Below, piece by piece: positions 1 to 7,531 of a stretch of DNA of 64,000 bases (the first letter of the stretch is position 1; each line of letters opens with the position of its first letter). The translations under genes and the position numbers were made by a program. Location: contig NZ_JRKI01000002.1 of the NCBI RefSeq assembly GCF_000935125.1, positions 1 through 64,000 on the forward strand. The letters run 5' to 3'. Below the pieces are notes generated by a model, which saw only the letters and a list, made by a program, of their open reading frames with translations, ran no database searches and was not told the origin of the DNA. The stretch is from Streptomyces natalensis ATCC 27448 (GTDB lineage Bacteria > Actinomycetota > Actinomycetes > Streptomycetales > Streptomycetaceae).

Positions 1-137
1 TCCATGAGCTCGGCGACCAGGACGACCACCAGGGCGATCCGGGCGGCCCGGGTCATCTTCGGCGACCGGTCCAGTACGTGGTGAGCCGGGGGCTCGGCGG
101 TGTGCTGCGGCTCGTTGCCGAGCGCGGGGGAAGGCAC
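1..137 (-). CDS. Membrane transporter, probably MFS drug/proton antiporter (N-terminus only, runs off the left edge)
   Basis: The minus strand encodes about 45 residues from a GTG at 137 and continues past the window edge. An AGGAG Shine-Dalgarno lies about 8 nt upstream of this GTG, which decides the start; an in-frame ATG at 56 is the alternative. After a hydrophilic leader the frame reads SPKMTRAARIALVVVLVAEL, a basic stretch followed by the start of a hydrophobic helix. This resembles the opening of 14-TM EmrB/QacA-type MFS exporters. Only the first membrane segment is visible, so substrate and even family are inferences. Confidence 0.5.
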   Translation of the reverse strand, partial: MPSPALGNEPQHTAEPPAHHVLDRSPKMTRAARIALVVVLVAELM

Positions 138-643
138 TGTGGGGCTCCTGATTCAAGGAGTCGGGGAGCCCTGCCGTCAGCCGCGCTGGGGTTGGAGAAC
201 ACGAAACCCGAGGCAGTCGGCAGAGCTGCACCCGGAAAATGACAGGGAAACGCGGGGGTGGGTGACGCAACTCAGGCCAGCGCGACGTCCGCCCCCGGAC
301 ACGTTCGAAGCCTCAGAACGTGGGGAGCTGCGGACGGCTACTTGGCCTGGGAGATAAGTCGTCACCTCGAAACACAGCGCCGGGCCCCGGAACGGGCACA
401 GGCGGAAGTCAAACAGGGTAAAGGCCCCTCCGGCGTCCGTGCAACGCGATAACTCACCCACACCCCGACGCACCACCCCGCCCGGGCCCACACGGCCCGC
501 CTCCCACTCCATTCCTGTGCGTTCGAGCTCTTGTCGCTTTCTCACAACCTCTTGCTTCATGAGGTCGTCGGTGCGGGTGCTGTGTCAGATGGTGCCCTAC
601 CACTTCACGTAACGAGGTTCGCGGTCACGGAGCAGCACGGGCT
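138..643. other. Gene-free stretch left of the NACHT locus
   Basis: About 500 bp with no open frame that has a plausible start, ribosome binding site and codon bias. It holds the upstream region of the left-edge transporter gene. I see no RNA gene or clear repeat. Confidence 0.5.
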
Positions 644-910
644 TCAGACGGCCGTGGAAGAGGAGCGTGCGGCCCTGGTCCCGGCGGCTGCGGCGGCTGA
701 GGAGACGCGGGTGGCGACCTCCGCGAAGAAGCGGGCTTGCTCGGTTTCGGAGCCGTCGGCCAGTCGTCGCCAGTAGGACGAGGCGATCAGCGGGGCGAGG
801 GTGACGTCTTCGGGATAGACCGCGGCGAACAACCGCAAGGTGCTGTAGTCGACGTAGTCCTGCTTCTCGCGATCGAAGGGGATTATGAGGTGGAGGCGAC
901 GTTCTTCATG
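644..910 (-). pseudogene. Coding remnant, C-terminal part of an unidentified protein
   Basis: One minus-strand frame keeps strong GC3 and reads like real protein (…IIPFDREKQDYVDYSTLRLF… to …EQARFFAEVATRV…) up to a stop at 644. It has no start codon or ribosome binding site of its own and begins beside the long inverted repeat at 911-959. On the other side of that repeat (about 1000-1110) another short stretch in a different frame also looks coding (GADYQRNVDRYRTAYKFAAD). The pattern suggests one or two genes disrupted by deletion or insertion. I do not recognise the family. Confidence 0.35.
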
Positions 911-959
911 CGCGGTGAAGGCAGGACCGGTCAGCAACACCGGTCCTGCCTTCACCGCG
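911..959. terminator. Perfect 21-bp inverted repeat with 7-nt loop
   Basis: Positions 911-931 and 939-959 are exact reverse complements, separated by CAGCAAC. The arms begin CGCGGTGAAGGCAGG. It lies about 165 bp beyond the NACHT stop codon and abuts coding remnants. It could terminate the NACHT operon transcript. The unusually long perfect arms could also be a relic of a mobile element. Confidence 0.6.
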
Positions 960-1122
960 CTGTGCATTCGGCGGAGCGCGGGACAGGCGGCCATCGGTCT
1001 TCGCGTGGCGCTGCATACTGGCCCAGCCTGGTAGAAGAACGCTTCGCCTCGGGGGCGTCCGCGGCGAACTTGTAGGCGGTGCGGTAGCGATCGACGTTCC
1101 GCTGGTAGTCGGCCCCGTCGAC

Positions 1123-3453
1123 CTAGCCGTGGCCGTCGGTGTCCGCGACGTCGAACGGGCGGTCCAGGTTGCCGTCGCCGATCCGGTGAAGGATGCGCTC
1201 GGGCCGGGTGTCGGTGGTCGCGCACAGGTGGTCCCGGAGCTGGGCGTGGCGGAACTGGTAGACCGTGCCGACCTGGCGCAGGACCCTTCGCTCGCAGGCG
1301 TCCTGCAGGAACGCGTCCAGGTCCCTCGGCAACCATCCTGTCAAGGGCAGCCAGATTCGAGCCAGGATTACCCAACGCCCCCAGGCGGTCATGGTGCCGG
1401 CCCCGAGCGCGATCACGGATCCGGCCACCAGTCCGGCGCCGAGTCCGGTCAGGGCACTGTTCGCGAGCCCGAACGTGATCCCGTACCCGGACCCGATCAC
1501 GAGCCCGATAGTGAGTATCTGCTTGAGTACGGTGGCGCGGTTCGTGTTCAACAGGTCGGACGGAAGGGCGAGTTCCTCTCTTTTCTCTCTCGGGATGACA
1601 GTCTCGAACCCGGCCCCGAGCGCGGCGATGAGCCCCATCACGAACCCCAGGCCGGTCCCCGCCGCGAGCAGCACCACCGAATTCAGCGCGATCACGGGCC
1701 CGGGATAACCCAGGAGGGCCGTAAAGGCCGCACTTCCGAGCGCCCACAGGAGTCCGAATAGGAGACCGCCGGCGAGCCCGCCCGTGACTCTGGGGCGGAA
1801 GCTCTCCCGCAGTCTTGTCTTCGTCCCGTTCTTCGTCCAGCCCCGAAGCCTGATCTCCATGAGCGACGGTTCGAACTTCGGGCCGCCGACCTTCATCTTC
1901 GTGACGAACCCATGCATGAGAGCGAAGGTCAGACCCATCGCGAGCCCGTTCGCCGGGCCGGTGAGACTTGCCGCCATGAGCCCGTACGCGGGCCCGTGCA
2001 AGAGCCCGGCCTCGGAGCCGTAAACGAGCCCGGCCACGAGTCCGGAGGCGATTCCGACCGTGACCCCGACCCGCAGCATGAGCCACCGCAGCTTCACGGT
2101 GGTCCCCAGCCGCCACCATTCGATGTCGGGCGTTTTGAGTTCCGTCAGATGTGCGGCGAGGTAACCGAGCCAGTGCTGGGCGCGTTCGGGGTCCCAGCGC
2201 CGGGGTTCTCCTGCTGCGGGCTCGGTGCTGAGAAAGCGCTTGTAGGCGGTGGGGATGAAGATGGCCAAGAGGTGATTTTCAAGGGCTTCTTGGGTGTCGA
2301 GCTCCTCGGCTGTCAGCAGCTCCGATGGGTTGCGCTTGGATTCGTAGACGAACCGGGCAAGTGTGACCATCAAGGGGGTGGTCAGCACGGCGGCGAGATT
2401 GGCGGCGGCCTGTGTGCGGTCACGGCGGCGCAACTCACTCAGGACGTAAGCCCACCCGTCCTCGGGGGCGACGTCCCTACCGTCGGGGGGAGTTGTGCCG
2501 GTGGCCTTCTGCAGGTACTTGACGGAGTCGTCCAGCGTGAGGTCGATCAGTTCGATAGCGGTGGCGGAGGGCACCACGTTGGCTTCTTTCCTGACGGCCT
2601 CGATTTCGGCGCGGCGACTGGTCGCAAGCAGTGGCATGGCGCAGCTGTTGAGCGCTATCAGCGCGTCTTTGCGCAGGCCGATGGCGATCTCGTCGAACCC
2701 GTCCAGGATCGGTAGCACGTAGTCGGCATCCACCAGCGTGGCGGCCCACGTCTTATTACCGGTGGGGCCAGCCTCGGCGAGAAAGGACTGATCCCGCTCC
2801 AACCGGGTGATCAACCAGTTTCGCAGCGAGGTAGTTTGAGGATTCCATGACCCGAGACTGAAGATCACCGGCACTGGCGCTTCACGGACGCGACGACGCG
2901 CTTTCAGGCGGGTCAGTGCGAAATGCAGGGCCAGGGCGCTCTTCCCTGAGCCTCCCCGCCCCAGCACCAACAGCCAGGGCGACTCCGCCTGTTCGTGGAC
3001 GCCTGCCGTGATCTCGTCCAGTGAACCGGCCAGGTCCAGCGGGGGAGCATCCGTTGCCCCAGCCGGGGCGTTGCGGATGTCTTCCCCACGGCCGAGCACT
3101 TTCCCAGGCACTGGTTGCCAGCGCACAGGCAGCGAGTCCCGATCCCGTAGTCTCAGTTGTGCCTTCTCATTCCGCAGGCGCGCGTGGACCTCATTCGCGA
3201 GCAGATCGGCCATGTTGGCCAGCGCGTCATCAACGGAGCCGCGCTCGTCGCGCACTGCATGCACGAGTTGCTCGACCAACTCGGCCAGCGCGTGCTCGGT
3301 GGGGGCTCCTTTGGCGAATTGCACGATGACATTGCGGTCTCCGAAACTGACAATGCCCGAGACCTCTCCGAACGTGACCTGCCGTTCGCCGCCCGCCTGG
3401 TCGGGAGTATGTGCGACGGGCCCCGACTCCTGCGGATCCGGCGCGACGCTCAC
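1123..3453 (-). CDS. NACHT-family STAND ATPase with N-terminal amyloid-like motif and C-terminal multi-span membrane domain
   Basis: This 776-aa protein has four visible parts. Residues about 30-46 carry a beta-prone motif (VSGIVSFGDRNVIVQF). Residues 165-173 are a Walker A (GRGGSGKSA), and about 247-255 a NACHT-type Walker B (LPILDGFDE), with a sensor-like LLATSR at about 275-280. From about 455 to 690 there is a run of Gly/Ala/Leu-rich hydrophobic segments, probably six or more membrane spans. Near the C-terminus the sequence YQFRHAQLRDHL matches a sequence common at the end of streptomycete NACHT proteins. The GTG start overlaps the stop of the upstream small gene (GTGA), so the pair is translationally coupled. 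STAND NTPases of this class act as ligand-gated oligomerising switches, many in phage defence. The trigger here is unknown. Confidence 0.85.
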   Translation of the reverse strand: MSVAPDPQESGPVAHTPDQAGGERQVTFGEVSGIVSFGDRNVIVQFAKGAPTEHALAELVEQLVHAVRDERGSVDDALANMADLLANEVHARLRNEKAQLRLRDRDSLPVRWQPVPGKVLGRGEDIRNAPAGATDAPPLDLAGSLDEITAGVHEQAESPWLLVLGRGGSGKSALALHFALTRLKARRRVREAPVPVIFSLGSWNPQTTSLRNWLITRLERDQSFLAEAGPTGNKTWAATLVDADYVLPILDGFDEIAIGLRKDALIALNSCAMPLLATSRRAEIEAVRKEANVVPSATAIELIDLTLDDSVKYLQKATGTTPPDGRDVAPEDGWAYVLSELRRRDRTQAAANLAAVLTTPLMVTLARFVYESKRNPSELLTAEELDTQEALENHLLAIFIPTAYKRFLSTEPAAGEPRRWDPERAQHWLGYLAAHLTELKTPDIEWWRLGTTVKLRWLMLRVGVTVGIASGLVAGLVYGSEAGLLHGPAYGLMAASLTGPANGLAMGLTFALMHGFVTKMKVGGPKFEPSLMEIRLRGWTKNGTKTRLRESFRPRVTGGLAGGLLFGLLWALGSAAFTALLGYPGPVIALNSVVLLAAGTGLGFVMGLIAALGAGFETVIPREKREELALPSDLLNTNRATVLKQILTIGLVIGSGYGITFGLANSALTGLGAGLVAGSVIALGAGTMTAWGRWVILARIWLPLTGWLPRDLDAFLQDACERRVLRQVGTVYQFRHAQLRDHLCATTDTRPERILHRIGDGNLDRPFDVADTDGHG

Positions 3454-3860
3454 CGGTACTGGATGTTCGTCGCGCCATCGCCGACGGAGATGATCCCGGT
3501 ATTGTCCGTGACGGAGACGCTGCGCGCCCCCGTGGCCTGTGCGGCCGGGCGCTCGGGCAGCATCGCCGACAACTCGCCGGCGAACTGCGGGTCGTCCCTC
3601 AGTGCCCTTTTGAGCTGCCCGCGCAGTGCGGCCCGTACGTCCGGGTCCTCACCCCTCCCCGCCAGGTCGGTGACGCTGGCCTCAACCGACGCGGCGTCGG
3701 TGCCACGGTGCAGGATCCGGGCGAGCAGCCGCTGTCCCGGCCGCACTGTCGCTCCGGCCGCCTCGTCCTCGGCCCTGGTCAGCACGCCGACGCCGTACGC
3801 ACCCACCGCCGCTTCAACCGCAGGCATGACCTGTCCAAGTAAAGTGTCGATCTCAGTCAA
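3450..3860 (-). CDS. Small helical effector-like protein with C-terminal amyloid-signalling-type motif (Bell-domain candidate)
   Basis: The protein has 136 residues from a TTG start. That start is chosen because GGGAGG (3869-3874) sits 8 nt upstream; the longer frame from a GTG at 3881 would bury this site. The first ~105 residues are predicted by eye to be mostly alpha-helical, with an Ala/Leu/Arg-rich pattern (DPDVRAALRGQLKRALRDDP). The last 16-17 residues switch to a beta-prone sequence, NTGIISVGDGATNIQY. This matches the N-terminal motif of the overlapping NACHT gene at G, I, S, G, D and Q. Such a helical domain plus C-terminal motif next to an NLR resembles known bacterial amyloid-signalling (BASS/Bell) pairs. 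The killing or membrane role is inference. Confidence 0.7.
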   Translation of the reverse strand: MTEIDTLLGQVMPAVEAAVGAYGVGVLTRAEDEAAGATVRPGQRLLARILHRGTDAASVEASVTDLAGRGEDPDVRAALRGQLKRALRDDPQFAGELSAMLPERPAAQATGARSVSVTDNTGIISVGDGATNIQYR

Positions 3861-3867
3861 CAGAGGT

Positions 3868-3875
3868 ACCTCCCT
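3868..3875 (-). promoter_or_regulatory. Ribosome binding site fixing a TTG start
   Basis: The minus strand reads AGGGAGGT, then seven bases, then TTG at 3860. This strong Shine-Dalgarno is internal to the longest open frame and indicates that the TTG, not the upstream GTG, is the start of the small effector-like gene. Confidence 0.7.
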
Positions 3876-4024
3876 CTTCACGCGGATAGTCGGTTTCCGT
3901 GGCCGTCCTCGCCCCGGCAGGCAGGTGCCTGTGCCTGCCCGCCGCCCTGCTTGAGCCTCCGTTACACAGGCGGTGGTCGCTCACTACACCTGTCGAACGT
4001 ATTCGGTGCTGGGCTTCTCGTCGG

Positions 4025-5311
4025 TCACGACATCGACTCTTCACCCTGGAGCAAGCCCGCGAGTTGGCTGTCCAGATCGGCGCCACTGCCAGCCCGCGCA
4101 CTGACGCCCTGTTGGCCAGCCTGGTGCGGAACATGACGTGCCGGCAGGAGATTCCGGCCGTCCGTAGCCTTCCGGCCCGTGCTGCCGTGCGATGTTGCCC
4201 TACCATCACACCCTCGACGCTGGGGGGCAGCGGCAATCAAGTCCTTCCGGTGGCAACTGACGTCGCCCCTCTCGGCCTTGACACCTTCGGTAGGCCGGTC
4301 AGGCTTCGGGGTGATGTACCGCTGATCTCCTCCGTCCTCACCGGTGCGGCGGTGGTTTTTCAGCCGCATGCCGAGGAGGAAGGCGGCGGCGCATGCGACG
4401 AGCGCACCCACGGCCAGCAGGATGAGATCCCCAGTGTCCTGCCCAGCGGCCGAGCTCTTACCGACGATCGTGGGTTCGGTCGACCTCGGCGTCGCACGGG
4501 TGGGGTTCGTCACCGTTGGGGTGCTGGAAGCCCTGGGGCTCGGATTGCCGGGCGTGGCCGCGCTGTCCTTTGCGGGCCCCGCGCCCTGTGACATCGTCGG
4601 TTTGGGAACGGCAGCGCCCACCGATCCGGTCGTCGGCCTCGGAGTAGTGGAGGCCGCCGATCCGGTCGAAGGGCTCGGAGTGGTGGAGGGCGCCGGGCTC
4701 GGCGTCGTGATGTCGAAGGACGCCACGACATCGCTTTGGCCGGCGTTCAGGGTGCACGGCGCATCACCCGCCAGTGTCACGGTGCCGCTCGCGTTCTTCG
4801 CGAGGAGGTGGAGGGTGAGGCCGCCGGCGGTGACCGCCCCCTTGCCCGGATGACTGAAGGTGCCCGTGGTCGCGCTGGCGGTTGCCGTGACTTTGAAGGG
4901 ACCGGATGCCGGGACGCTGGTCGCGGCCATGCGGAAGGGGACCGTGACGTCGAAGTCATTCTGTGGCGCGGCCACATGGGCCCTCGCGTCCACCGTGCCC
5001 CCGAGGGTCTTCATGCCGGCGCTGGCGAGCCACTGGGTGAAACCCGCGCCCACCGTCGCCACCGCCTTGACGGTGATGGTCTTGCTGGGCGCGCCGACTG
5101 CGACCGATTTCGGGATGTCCGAGTCGATCTCTGCTGTGAATGGCTGATCGCCGATCACGAGAGACGAGCACGTATAGCCGAACGTGCGAGAAGGCGGTTG
5201 CGCGGTAGCCGTTCCGGCTCCGATACCTCCCACCAACCCGCTTGCCGCTGCCGAAGCCGTGGCGACCGCAAGGATGATCCTCATCCTTGGCCTGCCGCAC
5301 CTGATGCTCAT
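4025..5311 (-). CDS. Secreted surface protein with DUF6801-like domain, Ser/Thr/Pro stalk and C-terminal membrane anchor
   Basis: The 428-aa product starts with an Arg-rich n-region and a hydrophobic Ala/Gly core ending near TATAQ (about residue 38), a signal peptide. Residues about 40-200 form one beta-rich domain opening with FGYTCSSLVIG. Residues about 200-290 are a Pro/Ser/Thr-rich low-complexity stalk. A single transmembrane segment follows (LILLAVGALVACAAAFLLGM, about 295-315), then a basic stop-transfer (RLKNHRR). The remaining ~100 residues are low in recognisable pattern and may be an eroded tail or read-through. It is probably displayed outside the membrane. An internal ATG at residue 10 is an alternative start. 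The DUF6801 assignment is from memory of the pattern. Confidence 0.6.
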   Translation of the reverse strand: MSIRCGRPRMRIILAVATASAAASGLVGGIGAGTATAQPPSRTFGYTCSSLVIGDQPFTAEIDSDIPKSVAVGAPSKTITVKAVATVGAGFTQWLASAGMKTLGGTVDARAHVAAPQNDFDVTVPFRMAATSVPASGPFKVTATASATTGTFSHPGKGAVTAGGLTLHLLAKNASGTVTLAGDAPCTLNAGQSDVVASFDITTPSPAPSTTPSPSTGSAASTTPRPTTGSVGAAVPKPTMSQGAGPAKDSAATPGNPSPRASSTPTVTNPTRATPRSTEPTIVGKSSAAGQDTGDLILLAVGALVACAAAFLLGMRLKNHRRTGEDGGDQRYITPKPDRPTEGVKAERGDVSCHRKDLIAAAPQRRGCDGRATSHGSTGRKATDGRNLLPARHVPHQAGQQGVSARAGSGADLDSQLAGLLQGEESMS

Positions 5312-5674
5312 GAGTTAGCCCCCGTCCACTGTTCGGGTGTGCGATGAGAGAACGACTCTCATTTCCTGAAGCTCAGCATGCTGCTCGGATCGCGTGCCCC
5401 GTGCGGGATCTGCGGCGCCCGGACGCTTCGGTCGGCGGGGCACGTAACGCTACTTGGAAGACGCGGCTCAGGCGGCTGTGGTTGCCTGAGGAACTTGGCG
5501 CACCGCTCGGACACGCCCCAAACCACCTTACTGGTGGGCGACTTCCAGGAATCCGCTTCACAGCTGTCTGAACATCAGGAACCGTGCATCTGCGCTTGCC
5601 GATGTTCGTGCACTGTGCTGGGCTGCCAGTCGACGGCTCGGACCACTTGGCCCTGGTCCTGGCGCGGGGGAAGG
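5312..5674. other. Gene-free stretch with no recognised feature
   Basis: About 360 bp between the surface-protein gene and a short coding remnant. No frame has a credible start and codon bias, and no strong hairpin or repeat was seen. It presumably contains the promoter of the minus-strand surface-protein gene. Confidence 0.4.
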
Positions 5675-5839
5675 TCATGTGGCGCGGACGGCGGTGGCGA
5701 TCGCCCTTAGCTGTGGGCGTGTTGAGGGCGGCAGCGGCTGTTCGCTGATGGCGACGAAGATGACGAGGGAGTCGCTGCTGGAGGAGCCGCACAGCAGGGT
5801 CTGGCCCCGGCGGTTGGCGCTCTGGGGCATACGCTCCAT
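5675..5839 (-). pseudogene. Short coding remnant or small protein next to the tRNA-Gly half site
   Basis: A 54-codon minus-strand frame begins MERMPQSANRRGQTLLCGSS and continues SSDSLVIFVAISEQPLP to a TGA at 5675-5677. It has coding-like composition. The same frame remains open upstream through WREYN and into the sequence following the tRNA-Gly fragment. No good ribosome binding site precedes the ATG, so this is more likely the tail of a truncated gene than a complete one. The family is not recognised. Confidence 0.3.
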
Positions 5840-5908
5840 GTTGTACTCGCGCCAGCAGATAGGGCTGGTGGAGGGCTGGCCGAACTGAAAACGGTCTAGA
5901 CAACAAGC

Positions 5909-5935
5909 AAAGCCCCGGTCTCTGACCAGGGCCTT
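5909..5935 (-). terminator. Terminator-like hairpin downstream of the tRNA-Gly remnant
   Basis: AAGCCCCGGTC and GACCAGGGCCTT pair around a TCT loop with one unpaired base. In the minus direction it follows the CCA end of the tRNA-Gly fragment by a few bases, as expected for the original tRNA terminator. Confidence 0.55.
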
Positions 5936-5940
5936 CGCTA

Positions 5941-5984
5941 TGGAGCGGGTGACGGGAATCGAACTCGCACTCTGAGCTTGGGAA
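5941..5984 (-). other. 3' half of tRNA-Gly (CCC-type), attachment-site remnant
   Basis: Read on the minus strand this is TTCCCAAGCTCAGAG, then a T-arm (GAGTTCGATTC) and the acceptor strand ending in CACCCGCTCCA. It corresponds to a glycine tRNA from the anticodon loop to the encoded CCA. The 5' half is absent: the sequence preceding TTCCC (CGAAAGCCCCCTGA) cannot form the anticodon stem or D-arm. Tyrosine-recombinase elements of actinomycetes use exactly this part of a tRNA gene as attB, so this is best read as one att half site left by an integrated element. Its intact partner is not in the window. Confidence 0.75.
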
Positions 5985-6271
5985 TCAGGGGGCTTTCGAG
6001 TGCCCTATGCCTGCCTGACCAGCGAAGATGCCGCAGCTTGGGTCGGCGCACTGGGTTGCGTCTCTGACCCTTGTTGACCGCGGTTTACCGCTCCATCTGG
6101 CACGACACTGGCACGGCAGTCGGCGCGGTTCCGTAAGGAGCGATTTCACGGGGCGTAGATCGTGGTGTGCCATCGGACGCTGTTGTCGACGGTACGTGGA
6201 TTGCTTGCGGGAAGGGGCGTGCGAGTCCAGCATTCGGTGGGAGGGATGGCGGTGTTCTTGTACGGGTCCGG
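5985..6271. other. Probable element-side att region, no gene
   Basis: About 290 bp between the tRNA-Gly fragment and the sensor-kinase stop. It contains two tandem 11-bp units at 6097-6118 that may be recombinase arm sites. No integrase gene is present. Frames here lack coding bias. Confidence 0.4.
6097..6118. repeat. Two tandem 11-bp direct repeats near the tRNA-Gly half site
   Basis: CTGGCACGACA at 6097-6107 is followed directly by CTGGCACGGCA at 6108-6118, with ten of eleven bases identical. Its position on the element side of the att remnant fits an arm-type site for a tyrosine recombinase or excisionase. This role is inference. Confidence 0.45.
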
Positions 6272-7531
6272 CTACCGGTGGTGTGCGGGGAGGCGGAGGG
6301 TGAAGCGGGCACCGCCGCGTGGGCTGGTGCCGACGGCGAGCGTGCCGCCGTGGGTGTGGGCGACCCAGGAGGCGATGGACAGGCCGAGGCCGCTGGATCC
6401 AGAGGCGCTCTGGAAGCGTTCGAACAGGGAGTCGGTCAGCTCGGCCGGGATGCCTGGCCCGGCGTCGTCGACGGTCAGGGTGCCGTCGGCCGCCACGGTG
6501 AGTTCGACCTCGGCGGGTCGGCCCGGGGAGTGGCCGTGGGCGAGCGCATTGCCGAGCAGGTTGGCGATGGCCCGGCGCAGTAGGTCTGGATCGGCGTTGA
6601 CGATGACCGGCTCGGCCTGGAGGGTGACGTGGTGCGCCTCGGTGGGGGTCTCGTCGGCCACGGACTCGACGAGCTGGTCGAGCCGCAGTGGCTCGCGGGC
6701 GAGTGCGCCCACGCCGGCCATGAGCCGGGCGCGGGTGAGCAGGCCGTCGATGAGGTCGCCCATCCGGCCGGCCAGGCGCACGGTGCGCTCCAGTGCCGCG
6801 GTGCGCGAGCTGTCGTCGCGCAGGGCGGTCTCGGCGAGGGTGCGCAGCGAGGCGGTGGGGGTGCGCAGGTCGTGGGCGGCGTCGGCGAGGAAGGTCTCCT
6901 GCTGGTGGAGTGCGGTCAGGGCGGGTCGGGTGGCCCGGCCGGAGAGGAGATGACCGACGACGGCGGACACCAGCACCAGCACCGCGCAGCCGGATGCCAG
7001 GAGGAGGGCCAGCTCGCGGTGGGCTGCCTGGTCTTGGGAGGTGTCGGTGGCCGTCACGACCGCGCCGGTGTAGGTGTGGCCGTCAGGCCCGGTGAAGCCT
7101 ACGGCGAGGAGCCTGAGCGGGTGGCCGTCCTTGGCGCGGGTGTCCCTCCAGGCGTAGCTCTGCTGGCGTAGCGTGGCGGCGGCGAGATCGCGGAGGTCGG
7201 CGGTACGGGCCTTGGCGCACGGTTTGGGCGGGGTGTAGATGGTGGTGAGGTCCCCTGCCGCTGTGTCGAACACGGTCAGCGTCGGGCAGTTGGCGTCGAT
7301 GACGTCGAGCATTTGGCCGACGGTGGCCAGGCCCTTGTCGTCTTGGCTGAGTTGGGGGATGGCTTGGCTGGCCTGCAGTTCCAGGGACGCGTCGAGCTGG
7401 CGGTGTCGGGCCACGCTGTCGCTGTGGATGGCGAAGGCGGCGAGAGCGATCAGGCCCAGCGCGCTGGTCAGGGTGAACAGCGCGGTGAGCCGCCATCGCA
7501 GCCTGCGGATGCGGGCCGCCGCGGTCAGCAT
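6272..7531 (-). CDS. Two-component sensor histidine kinase
   Basis: The 419-aa protein has a first membrane segment at about residues 15-34 and an extracytoplasmic sensor of about 130 residues containing Cys82 and Cys105, which could form a disulfide. A second membrane segment spans about 174-196. The HisKA H-box is FLADAAHDLRTP with His220. A HATPase_c domain follows, with an N-box (AIANLLGNALAHG) and glycine-rich boxes DDAGPGIP and GSSGLGLSIA. The ATG at 7531 overlaps the TGA of the response-regulator gene (ATGCTGA), so the genes are coupled. The neighbouring divergent metalloprotease lipoprotein is a plausible target, by position only. Confidence 0.92.
   Translation of the reverse strand: MLTAAARIRRLRWRLTALFTLTSALGLIALAAFAIHSDSVARHRQLDASLELQASQAIPQLSQDDKGLATVGQMLDVIDANCPTLTVFDTAAGDLTTIYTPPKPCAKARTADLRDLAAATLRQQSYAWRDTRAKDGHPLRLLAVGFTGPDGHTYTGAVVTATDTSQDQAAHRELALLLASGCAVLVLVSAVVGHLLSGRATRPALTALHQQETFLADAAHDLRTPTASLRTLAETALRDDSSRTAALERTVRLAGRMGDLIDGLLTRARLMAGVGALAREPLRLDQLVESVADETPTEAHHVTLQAEPVIVNADPDLLRRAIANLLGNALAHGHSPGRPAEVELTVAADGTLTVDDAGPGIPAELTDSLFERFQSASGSSGLGLSIASWVAHTHGGTLAVGTSPRGGARFTLRLPAHHR

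Noticed and set aside
644..2119. 491-codon open frame on the minus strand overlapping the NACHT gene
   Set aside because: Its upper part is the shadow of the NACHT gene, with Arg/Gly/His-rich frame-shifted composition. Only the last ~75 codons look like protein.
5941..5984. A functional tRNA-Gly
   Set aside because: Only the 3' half is present; acceptor, D-arm and 5' anticodon stem cannot form.
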